From: Cordia subcordata
Lineage: Eukaryota > Streptophyta > Magnoliopsida > Boraginales > Cordiaceae
Length of the DNA stretch: 64,000 nt
NCBI GenBank assembly: GCA_028554755.1
Contig: JAPTOF010000017.1
Location: 5,332,001-5,396,000 of the forward strand
Reading direction: 5' to 3'
The translations under genes were made by a program, and so were the position numbers. Shown piece by piece: positions 9,713 through 21,557 of this stretch (position 1 is its first letter; each line of letters opens with the position of its first letter). The notes under the pieces are model-generated. The model saw only the letters and a list, made by a program, of their open reading frames with translations, made no database searches and was not told the origin of the DNA.

Positions 9713-11670
9713 TTACACTTGTTGAACTTCCCGTAGGCAGTTCTTAACAGCTTGTTCAACAGCCCTCTCTAAACTTAGTCTCGACACACTAGCAACATAT
9801 TTGCCAAACTTCCTGCTCTTCTTGTAGTCGCTCACCACAATCTTCCAGGCCTCCTCAATTGAAGAATCGAGTTTGGACTCAAGTCCCTCCTTAGCTGCTT
9901 CAGCATCTGCGAGACTCTTCTCCGCCTTTGCTCTAGTCAATCATTCTATCTTAAGATCCTCTTCCAACCCAGCATGGCACATCTGTTCATTTGCAAGCTC
10001 CTTTTCAGCCTTAACACGTGCTTTTTGTTCATTTTTAAGCAAGCGTTAGAGATCTTGGCACTTGTTAGCAACCTCAGGCACCATCATGGCAAAGGACGAA
10101 ATTTTAGAGGTGAGCTGTATTAAAAAAGAACATAAGTAGCAATAAGAGTTAAAATGTCCCGCAGAAAGGTATGTACACGGACCGCAACGCTTCTCTTGCT
10201 AAAGCTTGAAAATAGATCTTTCTCGGTTATAGTAAGAATAGTGCAGGCAGCTGAGTACATGGATAAGCGATGGCAGCCGCTGGTAGAGGCATCGCTTCCA
10301 GGCTGAACCTAGGATGATGAATCGCCCTTCCTCCTTTGATCCTGCGCAAGCCTTCAACCACTGTTAAGGCAGTGTTCCAACGTGCTTCTGCATCTGAATT
10401 ACAAAGGGAAAAGTCAAAGAGTAAAAAATGACAAAAATAATAAATAAAAATGAATGAAGAGAGAAAGATGAGCGTAGTTATGCCTGAGCCGTCAGAGGAA
10501 GGGGAACCGATAGTCTCCAGAATGAAGAGAGAAAGATGAGCATAGTTATGCCTGAGCCGTCAGAGGAAGGGGAACCGATAGTCTCCAGATCAAGCGGGGG
10601 GTCAAGCGGCTCGCTGTCTAAGGAATCCTCCGCACATTCATCCTTTTCAAGGCTAAAACCCTCTTCGTTCTCCTTTTCGCTTCTACGATCGCTCTCCGTC
10701 TCATTTAGGCCTCTCGAACTAGTGGTGGTGTTCGACTCAACTAGGTGGAGCATAGGCATGGAGGAAGACGTCGCGCCACCTTTAACGAGCTTATTGGCTC
10801 TGTGGCCAGCCCTTTTTTTCGATCGAGTCGAGGGTCTTACACTGGGGATAACTGTAACAGGTGGACGTGTCGGAGTTTTCAATGGAGTAGCGAAGCCTCT
10901 CGCAACAAGGTTGTTGCACATAATTAAGTCCTTCATGTGATACGAATGGCTTCTACAATCTGCAGCCAAGGCTAACAAAGCCCGTCTTGTATCCTCGTTT
11001 AATGTTGGAAGTTCGTTCCTTGCAGTGGTAACCCACAACTGTAGGACGTCCCAGACACCGTGTATTCGAGCAAGGAATAAGTATTTTCCTCTCCATGAAC
11101 CATCGTCGTCATTTCGATCAGGGTTGAAGAGCTTGTAAGACCCACGGGCAGAGAGGACAAACCAATCAGGTTTCATGGTGGATCGAATGATAGAGAATAT
11201 TGTCTTGAAGATTGGCATGGAGAAATGGACCCCTTTCTGTTGCAAAAGAATGAGTACCGCTAACATGAGCTTTCATCCGCGAAGGTGCAGCTGGCCAGGA
11301 CTAATCCCATAGGAATTGAAAATAGCGCACAAGTGGGGATGTAATGGAACCCGAATTCCCAAATCAAGGACTTCCTGAAACATTGTTATTTCTCCTTCAA
11401 GAGAGGAGCTTGACCAATCTCTGGGCCTTGGTTGAACCACTACTACATCTTCGCTCAATTGATTGGATTCACTATAGTATTTGAACTCTTCTGTAGTAAT
11501 ACATTGGATTCCTTCAGGAAAGAATTCCTGGAAGGTTCTCTCCGTTGCATTACACGACGAATTGGAATGCGTAACTTGGGGTCATCCACGGCTTGCTCGG
11601 CTTGTTTACAATGCGGCATTAAAATTAGTGGGGATAAGCAACAGAGAATTCTTCTAGGACAGTGGTGCAC
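9713..11670 (-). pseudogene. Antisense extra ORF of the gypsy element (gypsy-type transposase-like family)
   Basis: A decayed protein gene on the strand opposite to gag-pol, between pol and the 3' LTR. Reading right to left: an N-terminal part near 11,550-11,400; the block VRVPLHPHLCAIFNSYGISP at about 11,360-11,300, then LAVLILLQQKGVHFSMPIFK and GSYKLFNPDRNDDDGSWRGKY (11,266 downward); a low-complexity acidic and Ser-rich middle (about 10,900-10,480); and a coiled coil (KAEKSLADAEAAKEGLESK, 9,940-9,713). The N-terminal block resembles the plant family called putative gypsy-type transposase (Transposase_28-like). Its biochemical role is unknown to me. Frameshifts near 11,273, 11,456 and the 10.0-10.4 kb gap break it. 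Confidence 0.7.
10452..10587. repeat. 68-bp tandem duplication
   Basis: Two nearly identical 68-bp copies (10452-10519 and 10520-10587), starting GAATGAAGAGAGAAAGATGA, differing at about one base. It lies in the antisense ORF. Confidence 0.9.
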
Positions 11671-13833
11671 AAGATAAGTTGGGCAGTTAACCCTGTATCA
11701 AGAGCGATATAAAATTGTAACCCAATGAAACAAGTGAAAAGGTCTATGGAAATGTGCTGAGTGGTTTACCAAAGGAGTTACTCCTTACCAAGTGTAGGTT
11801 GCTAGGCCAAGATCTTTGGCATATACTTGGTTGAAAGTCGAATCCGCTAAGCTTGCTCTAGGTGCCTGGTGAATAAAATAAGCGTATCAGGCTTCAATAA
11901 AAGAGGATGAAATGCATTTTTAGAAAACAGAAGGAAAGCGGCGTGACATGGCAACCGGTAAATTCCATTGAGAAAAGTTTGATGTCTGAAGAAAAAGTAA
12001 TTAGAATAATGCTAGTATGGTTCTAGAGGAAGCTTGCTGGGTGTTAAGCTTTTATGTATAGCCTATTCTTACTTATTGTCCTTACTCATTCTCCACTACC
12101 TCAAGCTTTTCTCAAACACTCATTGAGTTATAAAGAGGCTCCACTTCAAAACTTCATCAAAGCACTCGCTCTGCTGAAAGCTTACTAAAAGTTTGTTAGG
12201 CCAACGTCACTTTGGACTTATGTCAAATAGATGGTGAGTAATGTATTCGCCATCATCTTGGGCCGTTATTCCTGTGTACCTATTCAGGAGGTTCCGATAC
12301 ATAAAGAGTTAGTTAAGTTTGCTTATCTTTAATCATGATCATGGGTCAAGCAGTAATGGGTATTAGAGGGTGTTTCTGAGGTATTCTGGAAGAAGAGTAA
12401 GTGTGGCATTAGTTCGTCGAGAAAGGGTAGTGAATAACGTCAAAAGGTCACTTTTTATAACACCTTGTACTATAAAAATATAGCTAGCAAAGAATCAGGT
12501 CCTAAAGCCTTGCAAGGTTAGATAAAAGGTTTGGCATGCTCGATGGGTCAAAATGGCATGTATAACAATGTGAGGTGGATTTATTCATACTATATGAAAA
12601 GTGGTTACCTTTTGAAGTAAGTGTGGTCGTGTTGCTAAATAAGCATGTAAATGACTTGCAACGTGGTGCAACGAAGAACATAGACTGAGTAACAAGCCAG
12701 TCAACGTACTCGAAGTTGCCAGCCTATCTGAAGGATAAGTTGCGCGCGGTTTAGAAGTAGCATTGTAAAGAACCTAATCTTTTAGGCCTTGGTCACTGCG
12801 AAATTTTGCCAAACACTTGGAGGATATGGAAATCTATTTGGTAGCTATGTGAGGAATTTTTACAAACACTTTGTGATCGCTACCTAAGTATGATATCTTA
12901 GGCTACTAGCTTGGCATCCTTTCTTAGGATTTTATCCAAACATTTGAAGTGCAACAGTTAATGGAGAGCTTTGGTAAATTAAAACTAGACATGAAGCAAG
13001 AAGGATGCAAAGGACGCTCAACTATTTCCTCGTCATTGTACCCCCGGACACCTAAGAGTTATGAGTGTGATGTTGGTGAGTCCATGACAAGCTATTTAAG
13101 CCCATGCAAGCGCGACTGGGGATGTGCTTTGTCAAGCCGCTAGGATGTCAGTCGTTGGTTTGATAAGGTTGTGCGCTAGGACACATTGTGTAAGATGGCT
13201 GGTTGAGGGACGACATTTGCAACGTCAAGAGTGTAGTGTACATGTGCAGCGAACGGCCTTATCATGACAACGGCGTTCCGTGGCTCAAGAGTCACGCTTG
13301 TGACATTGCATGAAGGCAAGCTTCTGTCACTCTAGCATTGCAAGTCCTCGAATGAAGATACTACTCATTGGTTCAAAAGTCTTCAACAAGCAAGGGCAAT
13401 AGGCATGGCACGCAAACAAGCCGTGAATACATAATGCTTCGCTGACAACTCAACTCTACGCAGCAGGCCAAGAAAATGAATATGCTCTGAAAGTTGCTCG
13501 CTGATGTGAATCTGACTATGGAGATGTATTGGCTTAGCGAGTAGGACTGCGTGCTAGGTAACAAGTGGGCATGCCAAGGATGCAAGAAAAGGGGGCTCAG
13601 ACTTGATGTGTAGACATCTGTTAAAGTGAGAATCTGTGCACATAATTAATGATAGTGGCTATCGAGCTAGCGTATAGATGGTTGCATGATGTATGCTGCA
13701 GGAGTGATGTGCTGTTGAAACATGTAGATAACTATGCATGACACATTGTGACATTGAGTGACTAGTTTTTTTTAGCCTAGTGTCAGAGGGTCTCATTTGC
13801 AATATTATTCTCTAATTTGAAAGTCTTCAATTT
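11671..13833. other. Non-coding spacer of the gypsy element
   Basis: About 2.2 kb between the antisense ORF and the polypurine tract. No frame with recognisable similarity and no strong tandem repeat seen. On the minus strand it may hold promoter sequence for the antisense ORF, but I see no clear signal. Confidence 0.5.
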
Positions 13834-13848
13834 AGAGAGTGGGGGGAC
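13834..13848 (+). other. Gypsy polypurine tract
   Basis: AGAGAGTGGGGGGAC, a purine-rich run three bases before the 3' LTR. It is the expected plus-strand DNA priming site and fixes the element as plus-strand. Confidence 0.85.
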
Positions 13849-13851
13849 AAC

Positions 13852-14355
13852 TATTTGGGCAAAAAATAATTGGGCTTGAGAAAAACCCGGGGCCCATAAT
13901 TATGAATGGACAAAGCGTTTAGTTTGCTGTAGCATGTGTTGAAGGGCCCGAAGTATAGACGCTTGTGTCTAGAAGACTTGGTCTCTTACTAGGATGAATA
14001 TTGGAATGATAAGGATGATCCGGATATATGATAGGGCTAAATATATGAGGCAGACATTGAGCAAAGCACGTTTGGGAACACATAAGATTTAGAGGACTCT
14101 TCTACCTAAGAAGGCTATAAAAGAACTAATTCGATGGACAGTATGGGCATGAACTCTCCATATCTATAATTTACTCACAATCTATCACATAGCAATTCTT
14201 CGTTTTATTCCGAATCCTACGCTAACTTGAGCGTCAGAGTATCTTTAGCCGGCACCACACCGGTGTCAAAGGTTTCATCGCTCACCTTTCTTGATCTTGC
14301 AGGTTATAGGGGCCCAAACCGATGCAATCACGTGATTGCAGAATTACCCTCTACA
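13852..14355 (+). repeat. Gypsy element 3' LTR
   Basis: 504-bp partner of the 5' LTR, beginning TATTTGGGCA (the usual TG has become TA) and ending CCCTCTACA. A TATAAAAG box is at 14116-14123. The right target duplication TAAAC is at 14356-14360. Confidence 0.95.
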
Positions 14356-15723
14356 TAAACTAGTGAAGTATGAAACAATTTCTTTAGTGACAAGGTCTTT
14401 CGACTCCAAGATACTGCCATTCTCCTTAATAAGTCTTCGGATAGAATTTGAATAGTACCTCCCCTTAATGATTCTATGAAAGAAAGCTGAATTGTTGTCC
14501 TCATCCTCATCTTTTGAATGCGTGCTTTTTTCCTTAGAATTTCCCCTTCTTATTCGAATATAACATCCAACTTTTTAACCAATTCCTTTTCCTTCAAAGC
14601 AAGCTACGATTGGTTCACCCCATTCAAAATATGCATTTGGACCTTTGAAAGTTCATCCCTAACCTTGTCCATATGGTCAAATAGAATTTTAAAGTGCTTC
14701 TTGTTAAAATCTTTTAGAGCTCTTTTCAATTTTTTTTTTTTTGGATAAAGTTTGAACATGGGAGTGCTATAGACAGGGACCTTCCAATTCTCCTCCACAA
14801 TCATCAAGAAATCTTTATGCTTAATCCACACATTGAAGAACTTGAAAGGCTCTGGCTCGTTGCTGATTAAGGCATTAGTTTTTATTAGAAGAGGACAATA
14901 GTCTGATGTACTAGGGGCTTCAATAAATAAGGAAGTAGAAGTGAACTTAAGAAGCCACTCGTTATTAGTGAGAGCACGATCAAGTTTACTGGCCCTAAGA
15001 TCATTTCCAAAGCCTTTGTTCATCCAGGTGTAAATTGGACCAAAACTAACCATTTCCCTTAGCTTAGCCTTCTCGATGCAAGATTTAAACTGATAAGCAC
15101 TAGCTAGAAGAAAATTGCAGCGACGTCTATCACTAGGATCCACAATTTCATTAAAATCACCTGCCACACACCAAGGATTTTTTGACGCAAGATTTTCCAG
15201 TCGATAATAGTTTTCCAATGTTTACTTCGTTCTTGAGCATTATTACTAGCATAAATAAAGCTCATAAAGAAGGAGTCCCCAGTAGATCTATTAGAAATGT
15301 GACGGAGCATACGCTGCCTACACACCTTAATTTTATCTGTTTTCACAAATTTTAGACACTAGAGCACTCAAATTCTACCTCTCAGACATGCTTCATTGTT
15401 TGAGCATTCGCAAACTTGACTTTGGTTTCGAGCACACAAAAGATGTTACAATTTTTCTTCTTGACAAAATTATGTACATCATTTTGTTTGAGGGGTTTGT
15501 TTAAACCCCTGATGTTGTAGATTGAGAGATTAACCATGACTCCTGGGGGCTCCCCTCCTTTATGGTTTTCATTTTGACTACTCAATACAAAGTTTCTAGT
15601 GTCCTTTGAAAGCTCCCTCACTTTGTGATTCAACACTGAAAAACCATTATAATTTTCAACAATTGAAGATTTCCTCTTTTCTTTTGAAGAACTTGACGTC
15701 TGCTTCCTGGTTGGAACCAATTT
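14356..15723 (-). pseudogene. LINE ORF2 endonuclease and start of RT
   Basis: APE-type endonuclease of ORF2, in broken frames. Near 15,530 the text NIRGLNKPLKQNDVHNFVKK and IFCVLETKV is the usual N-terminal start. Then PWCVAGDFNEIVDPSDRR (about 15,170), FGPIYTWMNKGFGNDLRASK with LDRALTNNEWL (about 15,040-14,940) and TSDYCPLLI (about 14,910) supply the metal-binding and catalytic residues (GDFN, DRAL, SDH-like, with His replaced by Tyr). The fragment ends in the pre-RT segment cut by the gypsy element. Confidence 0.88.
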
Positions 15724-15729
15724 CCACTC

Positions 15730-16640
15730 ATTTTAATCTTCTTTTGGTCAAGATAGAGCCTAGGGCTCAGCCTGACTTTTTCCCATATCCCTAACCATCT
15801 AAGCATCTTTGGTGTTTGGATATTTGGCTTCTAGATGTCCTAAGTTTTTTGCATTTTGTGCAAGCCAAAGGTTTTCAACCAAAATCCATCTTCACAGTTG
15901 TAATTTCCTTGTCCTCCATTTTCAATTTAATTGATTCAGGGAGAGGCTTCCAGATATCAACCTCCACATAGACCTTGGCAAAACCCAGCCTAGACCTTAC
16001 TTCAATAATGGCATCCATTTGAATTGAGTTGCCCAGCATACTAGTAACTAGACTCAATCTATCATTGTCCTAAAGCTCTATAGGGACATGGCGTAATTTT
16101 AACCACAAAGGGATTTTGTCCAATTTAAATTTCTCAAGTTTTGTATTAGGTTTCCATCTTCTGAGAAAAAGAAGACGATTCCCTAAATGCTAGATCTGCT
16201 TAAGGACCTGGTTATTTTGCTCTACGCTTTGAAATAGAAAAAAGAAAAGCCCATCATTAGACGTCTTGATTTCAACTCATCTATATCTTTTCCACTAAGT
16301 TTCAACCATAGACTTAATGAGGTAAAATGGAGGGGCAGTCAAGAAACTGGTCGACCAGACAAGGTTCCTAGTAAATGGCTCCTTTTTCCATAAGCTTTTT
16401 AGGAACTTTAAGCATACCTTTCTCAATTTTTAGTTCAACAAATTAGAGCTTCTTTGAACCTGTAACTGAGCCCTCAAACCGAGAATTCCACCCTAACTGG
16501 TTTTGGGTTGGAGATGGTCCATCTTTAGTTACAACTATTTCTTGAAGCCCAGGGGAACTTATAGCAGCCACATCTGGTGATTTGTTAGTAGAGAGTGACT
16601 GGCAGTTTTGCTCATCATTCAACATAGGTACAGGATCCAA
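15730..16640 (-). pseudogene. LINE ORF1, gag-like RNA-binding protein
   Basis: Broken ORF1. The region about 16,057-15,875 reads LVTSMLGNSIQMDAIIEVRS, GFAKVYVEVDIWKPLPESIK and KMDFGWKPL, and the following frame CTKCKKL, which is the DUF4283 plus CCHC knuckle pattern of plant LINE ORF1. The N-terminal part at 16,640-16,443 is Ser- and Pro-rich. Frameshifts and stops separate the parts. Confidence 0.7.
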
Positions 16641-16848
16641 TTGTATCTTACAAGAGAGCCAACAACACCTTCAGACAGCACATCAACTTCTACCAAACTT
16701 TCAGATCCAGCCTCGCTGCCATTGGAGAAGAATTCAACCTCAACTTAAACCCTATTCACAACCTTGGTGTTTGTAGAAATCCTAGAGCTCGATCAAAGTC
16801 CCTTGCTGTATTCCCTACTTGTAATGAGAAGAATGGAAGAAGAGAGGG

Positions 16849-16867
16849 AGGAGAGAGAGAGAGAGAG
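16849..16867. repeat. (GA)n microsatellite
   Basis: Short GA run at the junction of the LINE 5' end and the copia remnant. Confidence 0.85.
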
Positions 16868-17546
16868 GATCCAACTGTATTTCATAGCATAGTTTGTGGC
16901 TTACAATACTTTTGCCCATCCTAACTTGGCATTTGTTGTGAATTTGGCTAGTCAATATATGCATGCTTCTCGAACCTCTCATTACAGCTTGTAAAATGCT
17001 TTTGTCAGTATTTATGGGGAACTATTGATCAAGTTTTGGCATTACATGTTACTTCTAACCCCTTAATTATAGCCTATAGAGATGCTAATTAGGCTGATGC
17101 TTAAATAGTCGACGTTCAATGACTGGCTTTACCTTATTTTTTGGGCCTATTCTCATTTCATAGCAGTCTAAAAAGAAACTAACCATATTGCGCTCTAGCA
17201 TAGAGGCCGAATTTAAAGGTCTTGCTTATATCTTGGCTGAAACTTATTAGGTAAGGCAATTGCTCCACGATCCTAATGTATTCCTCCCTTCTCTTGTTAC
17301 TCTGTTCTGTGATAATATATTGGCTAACTACATATATTTCAACCCTGTACTCTATGCTCGCACCAAGTATGTTGAGGTTGATTTTGCTTCATTAGGGATA
17401 AGGTGGCTCAAGGAGATGCTGTAGTGAAGTTTGTTCTAATTGGGTCTCAATTAGTAGATATTTTCACCAAGGCTCTGGCATTAGCTCAGCTTACTAAACT
17501 CAAGTCCAATATTTTCGTGCCACACACCATCCAAATTGAGAAGGGA
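16868..17546 (+). pseudogene. Ty1/copia RNase H remnant
   Basis: Plus-strand fragments with shifting frames. Near 17,080 IAYRDAN (A-Y-S-D-A-D type), near 17,150-17,270 a run equivalent to ISWQSKKQPTILRSSIEAEF and AETYWVRQLL, and near 17,360-17,480 the ending EVDFHFIR-like and QLADIFTKAL. These are the conserved blocks of the copia RNase H domain and pol C-terminus. Most of the element is missing; the LINE sits at its left. Confidence 0.75.
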
Positions 17547-17720
17547 TATTAGAGTGTATTGTGTGTATGTAACATGTGCTGTATTATTCAAAGGTCATTA
17601 GTGTAAATTTCTACATAATTATTTATATGAATACATGCTATCCACCTTAGTTTGTGAGTGACCCTCTCCATACATCTTTAGTATGTGTCTATGTGATAAA
17701 TGTCCATAAAGGATGTTACA
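17547..17720 (+). repeat. Possible copia 3' LTR
   Basis: Starts just after the pol terminus and a purine-rich GAGAAGGGA, reads TATTAGAGTG (TG to TA) and could end GGATGTTACA at 17720. No partner LTR is in the window, so the limits are provisional. Confidence 0.4.
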
Positions 17721-17723
17721 TTT

Positions 17724-18180
17724 CACCTTGTTTGGATTAAGGGGAGAAAATTTAATAAAGGAAAGGAAAGGAAAGGAGAGAAAATGGCAAATCCATGTTT
17801 GGATTAGAATATTTTTATGAGGAAAAGGAACATAAAGGATTATGAGTATCTTGTGTTTGGATTAGAAAGGAAATGAAAGGAAATGATAGATTTTATGTGT
17901 AAATTTACTTTTGTGGCCTTTTTCTTATTTTGTCTTTATATAACAAGTTTAGTAATTAAAATAAAACTTAGGGGGTAAAATGGTCTTCACACAAATTAAA
18001 AAATCTTTTCCTCTCATTTCCTTCCAAATTGGAAGGATTAAAAATAAAGGAAAGGAGAGGATAGTGCTTTTCCTCTCAAAACTATCTCCTCCCAAAACTT
18101 CTAAAAGAAATAAAGGAAATGATTACTTCATCCCTCTAAAACCATTTCCCCTTTACATTCCCCCAAATCCAAACAGAGTG
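17724..18180. mobile_element. MITE with TGTTTGGATT inverted ends
   Basis: About 457 bp with imperfect terminal inverted repeats: CACCTTGTTTGGATTAAGGG on the left, and CACTCTGTTTGGATTTGGGG as the complement of the right end. The interior is A- and G-rich on the left and C- and T-rich on the right, so it can fold back. No clear target duplication was found. Confidence 0.6.
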
Positions 18181-19140
18181 TAAAGGATCAATAGTAACCT
18201 TTGGTTGCAAGCTATCTTATTGTATCAAAATTTTTAAACTTCTAAACTTATTTCTTTATTTGTAAATTAATAGCATCACATTCTAAAGCCTAATCACCAA
18301 GCGATGTATTCTAAGGCCTCTAATATGTGAGATATACTTTCATATAGATTATATTGACATAGATTACACACATATGAGTTTAAACCTAAAATAAATAAAT
18401 TTGATAAAAAAAATTGTAAAATAAAATAAGTCAAAATCATACAGAATGATAAAATTCATTGTTTTTTGAAAATAAAATAAATTTGATTTGGATCTTTCTT
18501 AACAATGAGGACTAATTTGAAAAAAAAACAAATAATAATGGGGACTTGTAGATTAGTTTATTTTTCATTTGTTGGTCTTGAAGAATAATTAATAAAATAA
18601 AATCCACAAATTGAAACGAGTAAGTAATGAGAATAAGATCCAGAAAAAATTAAAACTTAATGATGTGATATGAGATATAACTTTATTACTATTACTAGCT
18701 ATTTTAAAATACTTTCGTAGATGACTTCGAGTCTTTTGGAATGTATAAAAAAATATATATGTATAAAATTCAAGATCACCTTAAAAATAACTAGGCCAAC
18801 TCTTACATTGACTAATTGGTTTTCATGGAACTTAGAAATTTTTAACATGGTAAAAGAGTTGGGTCCCGGCTCGTTTCCCATGTCATGCACATGTGACCCA
18901 TCTTTGGTTCTTAGTTCTCAATTCTTGTCACACGATTGCTGGTTTAGCTTATGATCACATGAAGTCAATCTTCTTCTTACCCCTCGGTTCGTGGTTTAAG
19001 AAATTCTTAGTTTAGCTCATTTGAGCTCAGTCTTATTTTTAATTCTTGGTTCTTGGTTCTTAGCATGGCTCATACACGAGGAGTTGTTAAAATATACATC
19101 CCTTCCGATACAAACATATTATAAAATTTAAGGCTACTTT
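18181..19140. other. Intergenic, no gene seen
   Basis: AT-rich sequence with short ORFs only and several low-complexity TTCTTGGTTCTTAG runs. I see nothing supportable as a gene. Confidence 0.6.
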
Positions 19141-19486
19141 ATAAAATTTTAACTCATTTTTTATGTTGACCAATTGGTTTTTGTGACAAAAATTTTAAGT
19201 TTTTCTTAACTGAATCATTTTGTATATAGTTTCTAGTCACTAGTCTGAGCGAAGACTCCATGAAACCCCGGAGACAACTTCGACATGGAGCACAGTGGCA
19301 GAAACATCTTGGTATAAAATTTTAACTCATTTTTTATGTTGATCAATTGATTTTTATGATAAAAATCTTAAATTTTTCTTAACTGAATCGTTTTGTATAT
19401 AGTTTCTAGTCACTAGTCTGAGCGAAGACTCCATGAAACCCCGGAGACAACTTCGACGTGGAGCACAGTGGCAGAAACATCTTGGT
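19141..19486. repeat. 173-bp tandem duplication
   Basis: Two copies, 19141-19313 and 19314-19486, differing at only a handful of bases. Each starts ATAAAATTTTAACTC and ends CAGAAACATCTTGGT. The GC-richer last 90 bp of each copy contrasts with the AT-rich surroundings. Confidence 0.9.
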
Positions 19487-20733
19487 AGTTACGCTTTTTT
19501 TAATGCATTTTTTTATTTTTATTTTTTCCGGGTCTTGTTTGGTGTGTGGTGTGTGTAATGTCACCATGCATGCAGCCAGACAAAGTCTCTGCATGAAGCC
19601 ACACCACGTCCTTAGTCTCCATGACGTCACTTAACTTCGTATAGCGTCATGTATTTATCTTCCCATAATACATTTCATGCATCTCATGCACGTACACATT
19701 CTAAAAGGAGAGTTTAAAGTTTATATACAAACTATGCATTCAATGTACATGCACGTAAAATAAACAAAACTATTTCATGGATTACGGATATCAATATAAT
19801 CCACATGTCTCAATCTCGTATCAGCCACGTATTAAACCCAAAAATATAATGTGAACTCTCGAAAATTAATAAAATTGCTATTTCGCCATAACGAGAAAAC
19901 AGAAGCACTGTTTTTCAAAGTTTGTTGAAGGCAAATGAACACCTCACAACAATAATCTAACAACATATTCAAATAGCAACCAAAATAGTAAAATAATAAA
20001 AGAGTCAACTTCTATTACGTGGGTACTACTTAGGGCAAGCTCATCAAATACAAAACACTAGATTTGCGACAAGTAATTACTGGAAAAGTTATGTTATGTA
20101 AGCAAATCTTAGAATTTAATTTATGATGACGAATTATAATCTTGATTATTGCGTTAGACTAGCCTAGCTGGAAATGATAACGAAAATATAAAGAGGACAC
20201 TTAGATATATAATTGTAATGTTGGACCGTCAAAAGCATACAAGTGTCAAGGTTTTTTTCTTAACTTCTTGTTTTTTAATAATATCCAGGTCTTGAAGAGA
20301 TAGAGATTTGTCTGATGGACACCAAACAGGAGGCAAAGAATGAAGTTAATTTTTCAATGTATAAATTTTTTTTCTGTAATATGAACTTCATGCATAAGTA
20401 CTATATAACATCTTCATAGATAAGTATTGAGTAACATTTTCCTTTTTTGGGTCAAAATGTGCTTACCACTTACGTATACTCTTCCAGAATAATACATAAA
20501 ATATGATTCACATAATGCACGTAATGCAAGCAATCTGTTGGATTGGAGGTTGAGGTCTTTTACATTCGAACTATTACGGTCACTAAATACTACGATTTTA
20601 TGATATGAATAAACTAATTTATAAAATTTATGGGTTGAGAATTCGCAGCAAAAGATGAGGATTTTGCGTGTCTTGGTAAAAGCTCTGGATGTTCATACAA
20701 CTATTTCTGAACTACGTTCACAAAGGACTATAA
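19487..20733. other. Intergenic, no gene seen
   Basis: AT-rich sequence without recognisable coding or repeat structure apart from T-rich runs. Confidence 0.6.
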
Positions 20734-20965
20734 GAGCTTGTTTGGATTGGTTTTTTTTCAAGAAAAAAAATATTTTTTTTCCTAAAAAAGTTACATTAAA
20801 TTTACAATAACTATTTGATATGGCTTTCAAAAAAATTAGAACTTTGAAAAAATGCTCAACTATAACTTTTTTAAGAAGCCAAAATTTTCAGCTTCTAAAA
20901 AAAAATTATTTTTAAAAAATTGTTAAAAAAAAAGCTTTCAAGAAAAAACCAATCCAAATGGGCGC
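20734..20965. mobile_element. PIF/Harbinger-like MITE, 232 bp
   Basis: Inverted ends GAGCTTGTTTGGATTGG and, complemented from the right, GCGCCCATTTGGATTGG, followed on both sides by T-rich foldback sequence. Flanked by a 3-bp TAA duplication (20731-20733 and 20966-20968), which fits the Harbinger superfamily. Related copies occur in this window at 24443, 31354, 53673, 54179 and 54421. Confidence 0.75.
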
Positions 20966-21270
20966 TAAAGCTTCCCATAAATAACTGCTTAATACTTTTT
21001 TCCAGAATCCGTGGATGGTCATGGATTGTCCGATCCGTGAACCAAATGATCCGTTATAGTTTTTTTTTTATTTTAACTAGACTCTACTCACTAGGTTCCT
21101 TATGTGTTACAATGACTTAAAATATTATTCTCTCACAAGAATAAATTATAATTTTGATGACTATTTTAACCATAAGAAAGTGAGATATAAAAAAGTATTT
21201 GACCCAGATCCTTTTCTTTAGATAAAGTTGGATGAATTCGACACCAGAAATTCAACGACTTTTAGATACG

Positions 21271-21557
21271 GCTTCAATCTGTGCGGGACTACCGCCACAG
21301 TCGAGAAGCAACACAGACGTGATGAATAAAAATAGCTTTATTTTATAAGAACATTTTATGTAAATACTTATCTACTTATTTCTCATTTACTTATAAATAT
21401 CAAATACTATTTATAAATATCAATTGCTTATAAACCGCTTAAAAGAGCAAAGCGCGCCAAACGGGCTCGTTGGTGGACCAAAGCTTCATCTGCGCTGGAC
21501 TACTACTACAGTCGAGAAGCAACACAGACGTGATGAATAAAAATAGCATTATTTTTA
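21271..21557. repeat. Pair of about 73-bp direct repeats 212 bp apart
   Basis: Copies at 21271-21343 and 21483-21557 share ACAGTCGAGAAGCAACACAG and ACGTGATGAATAAAAATAGC. Between them lies a MITE-like piece ending GCCAAACGGGCTCG, so a MITE insertion or a segmental duplication may have separated the copies. Confidence 0.75.

Larger units (their letters stand above)
2443..14355 (+). mobile_element. Ty3/gypsy LTR retrotransposon, Tat-like, complete but decayed
   Basis: Full-length element of 11,913 bp inserted in the LINE. It has two LTRs (2443-2942 and 13852-14355), a primer-binding region, a polypurine tract and a perfect 5-bp target duplication TAAAC on both sides. Order inside is gag, protease, RT, RNase H, a second RNase H-like (archaeal-type) domain and integrase, which is gypsy order; the second RNase H, the long 3' spacer with tandem repeats and an extra antisense ORF point to the Tat lineage. 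The pol frames hold many in-frame stops. The LTRs differ at roughly 30 or more sites of 500 by eye, so the insertion is old. Confidence 0.93.
14356..16840 (-). mobile_element. L1-type LINE, 5' half (ORF1 and endonuclease)
   Basis: The 5' part of the LINE described at 1-2442, displaced by the gypsy insertion. On the minus strand it contains ORF1 (gag-like) followed by the start of ORF2 with its endonuclease. The 5' end is not sharply defined; I place it near the GA-rich tract at 16,850, beyond which copia-type sequence on the other strand begins. Confidence 0.85.

Noticed and set aside
2443..14355. Integrated plant pararetrovirus
   Set aside because: Two LTRs, a 5-bp duplication, an integrase and the gypsy domain order show an LTR retrotransposon; no movement or coat-protein signature seen.
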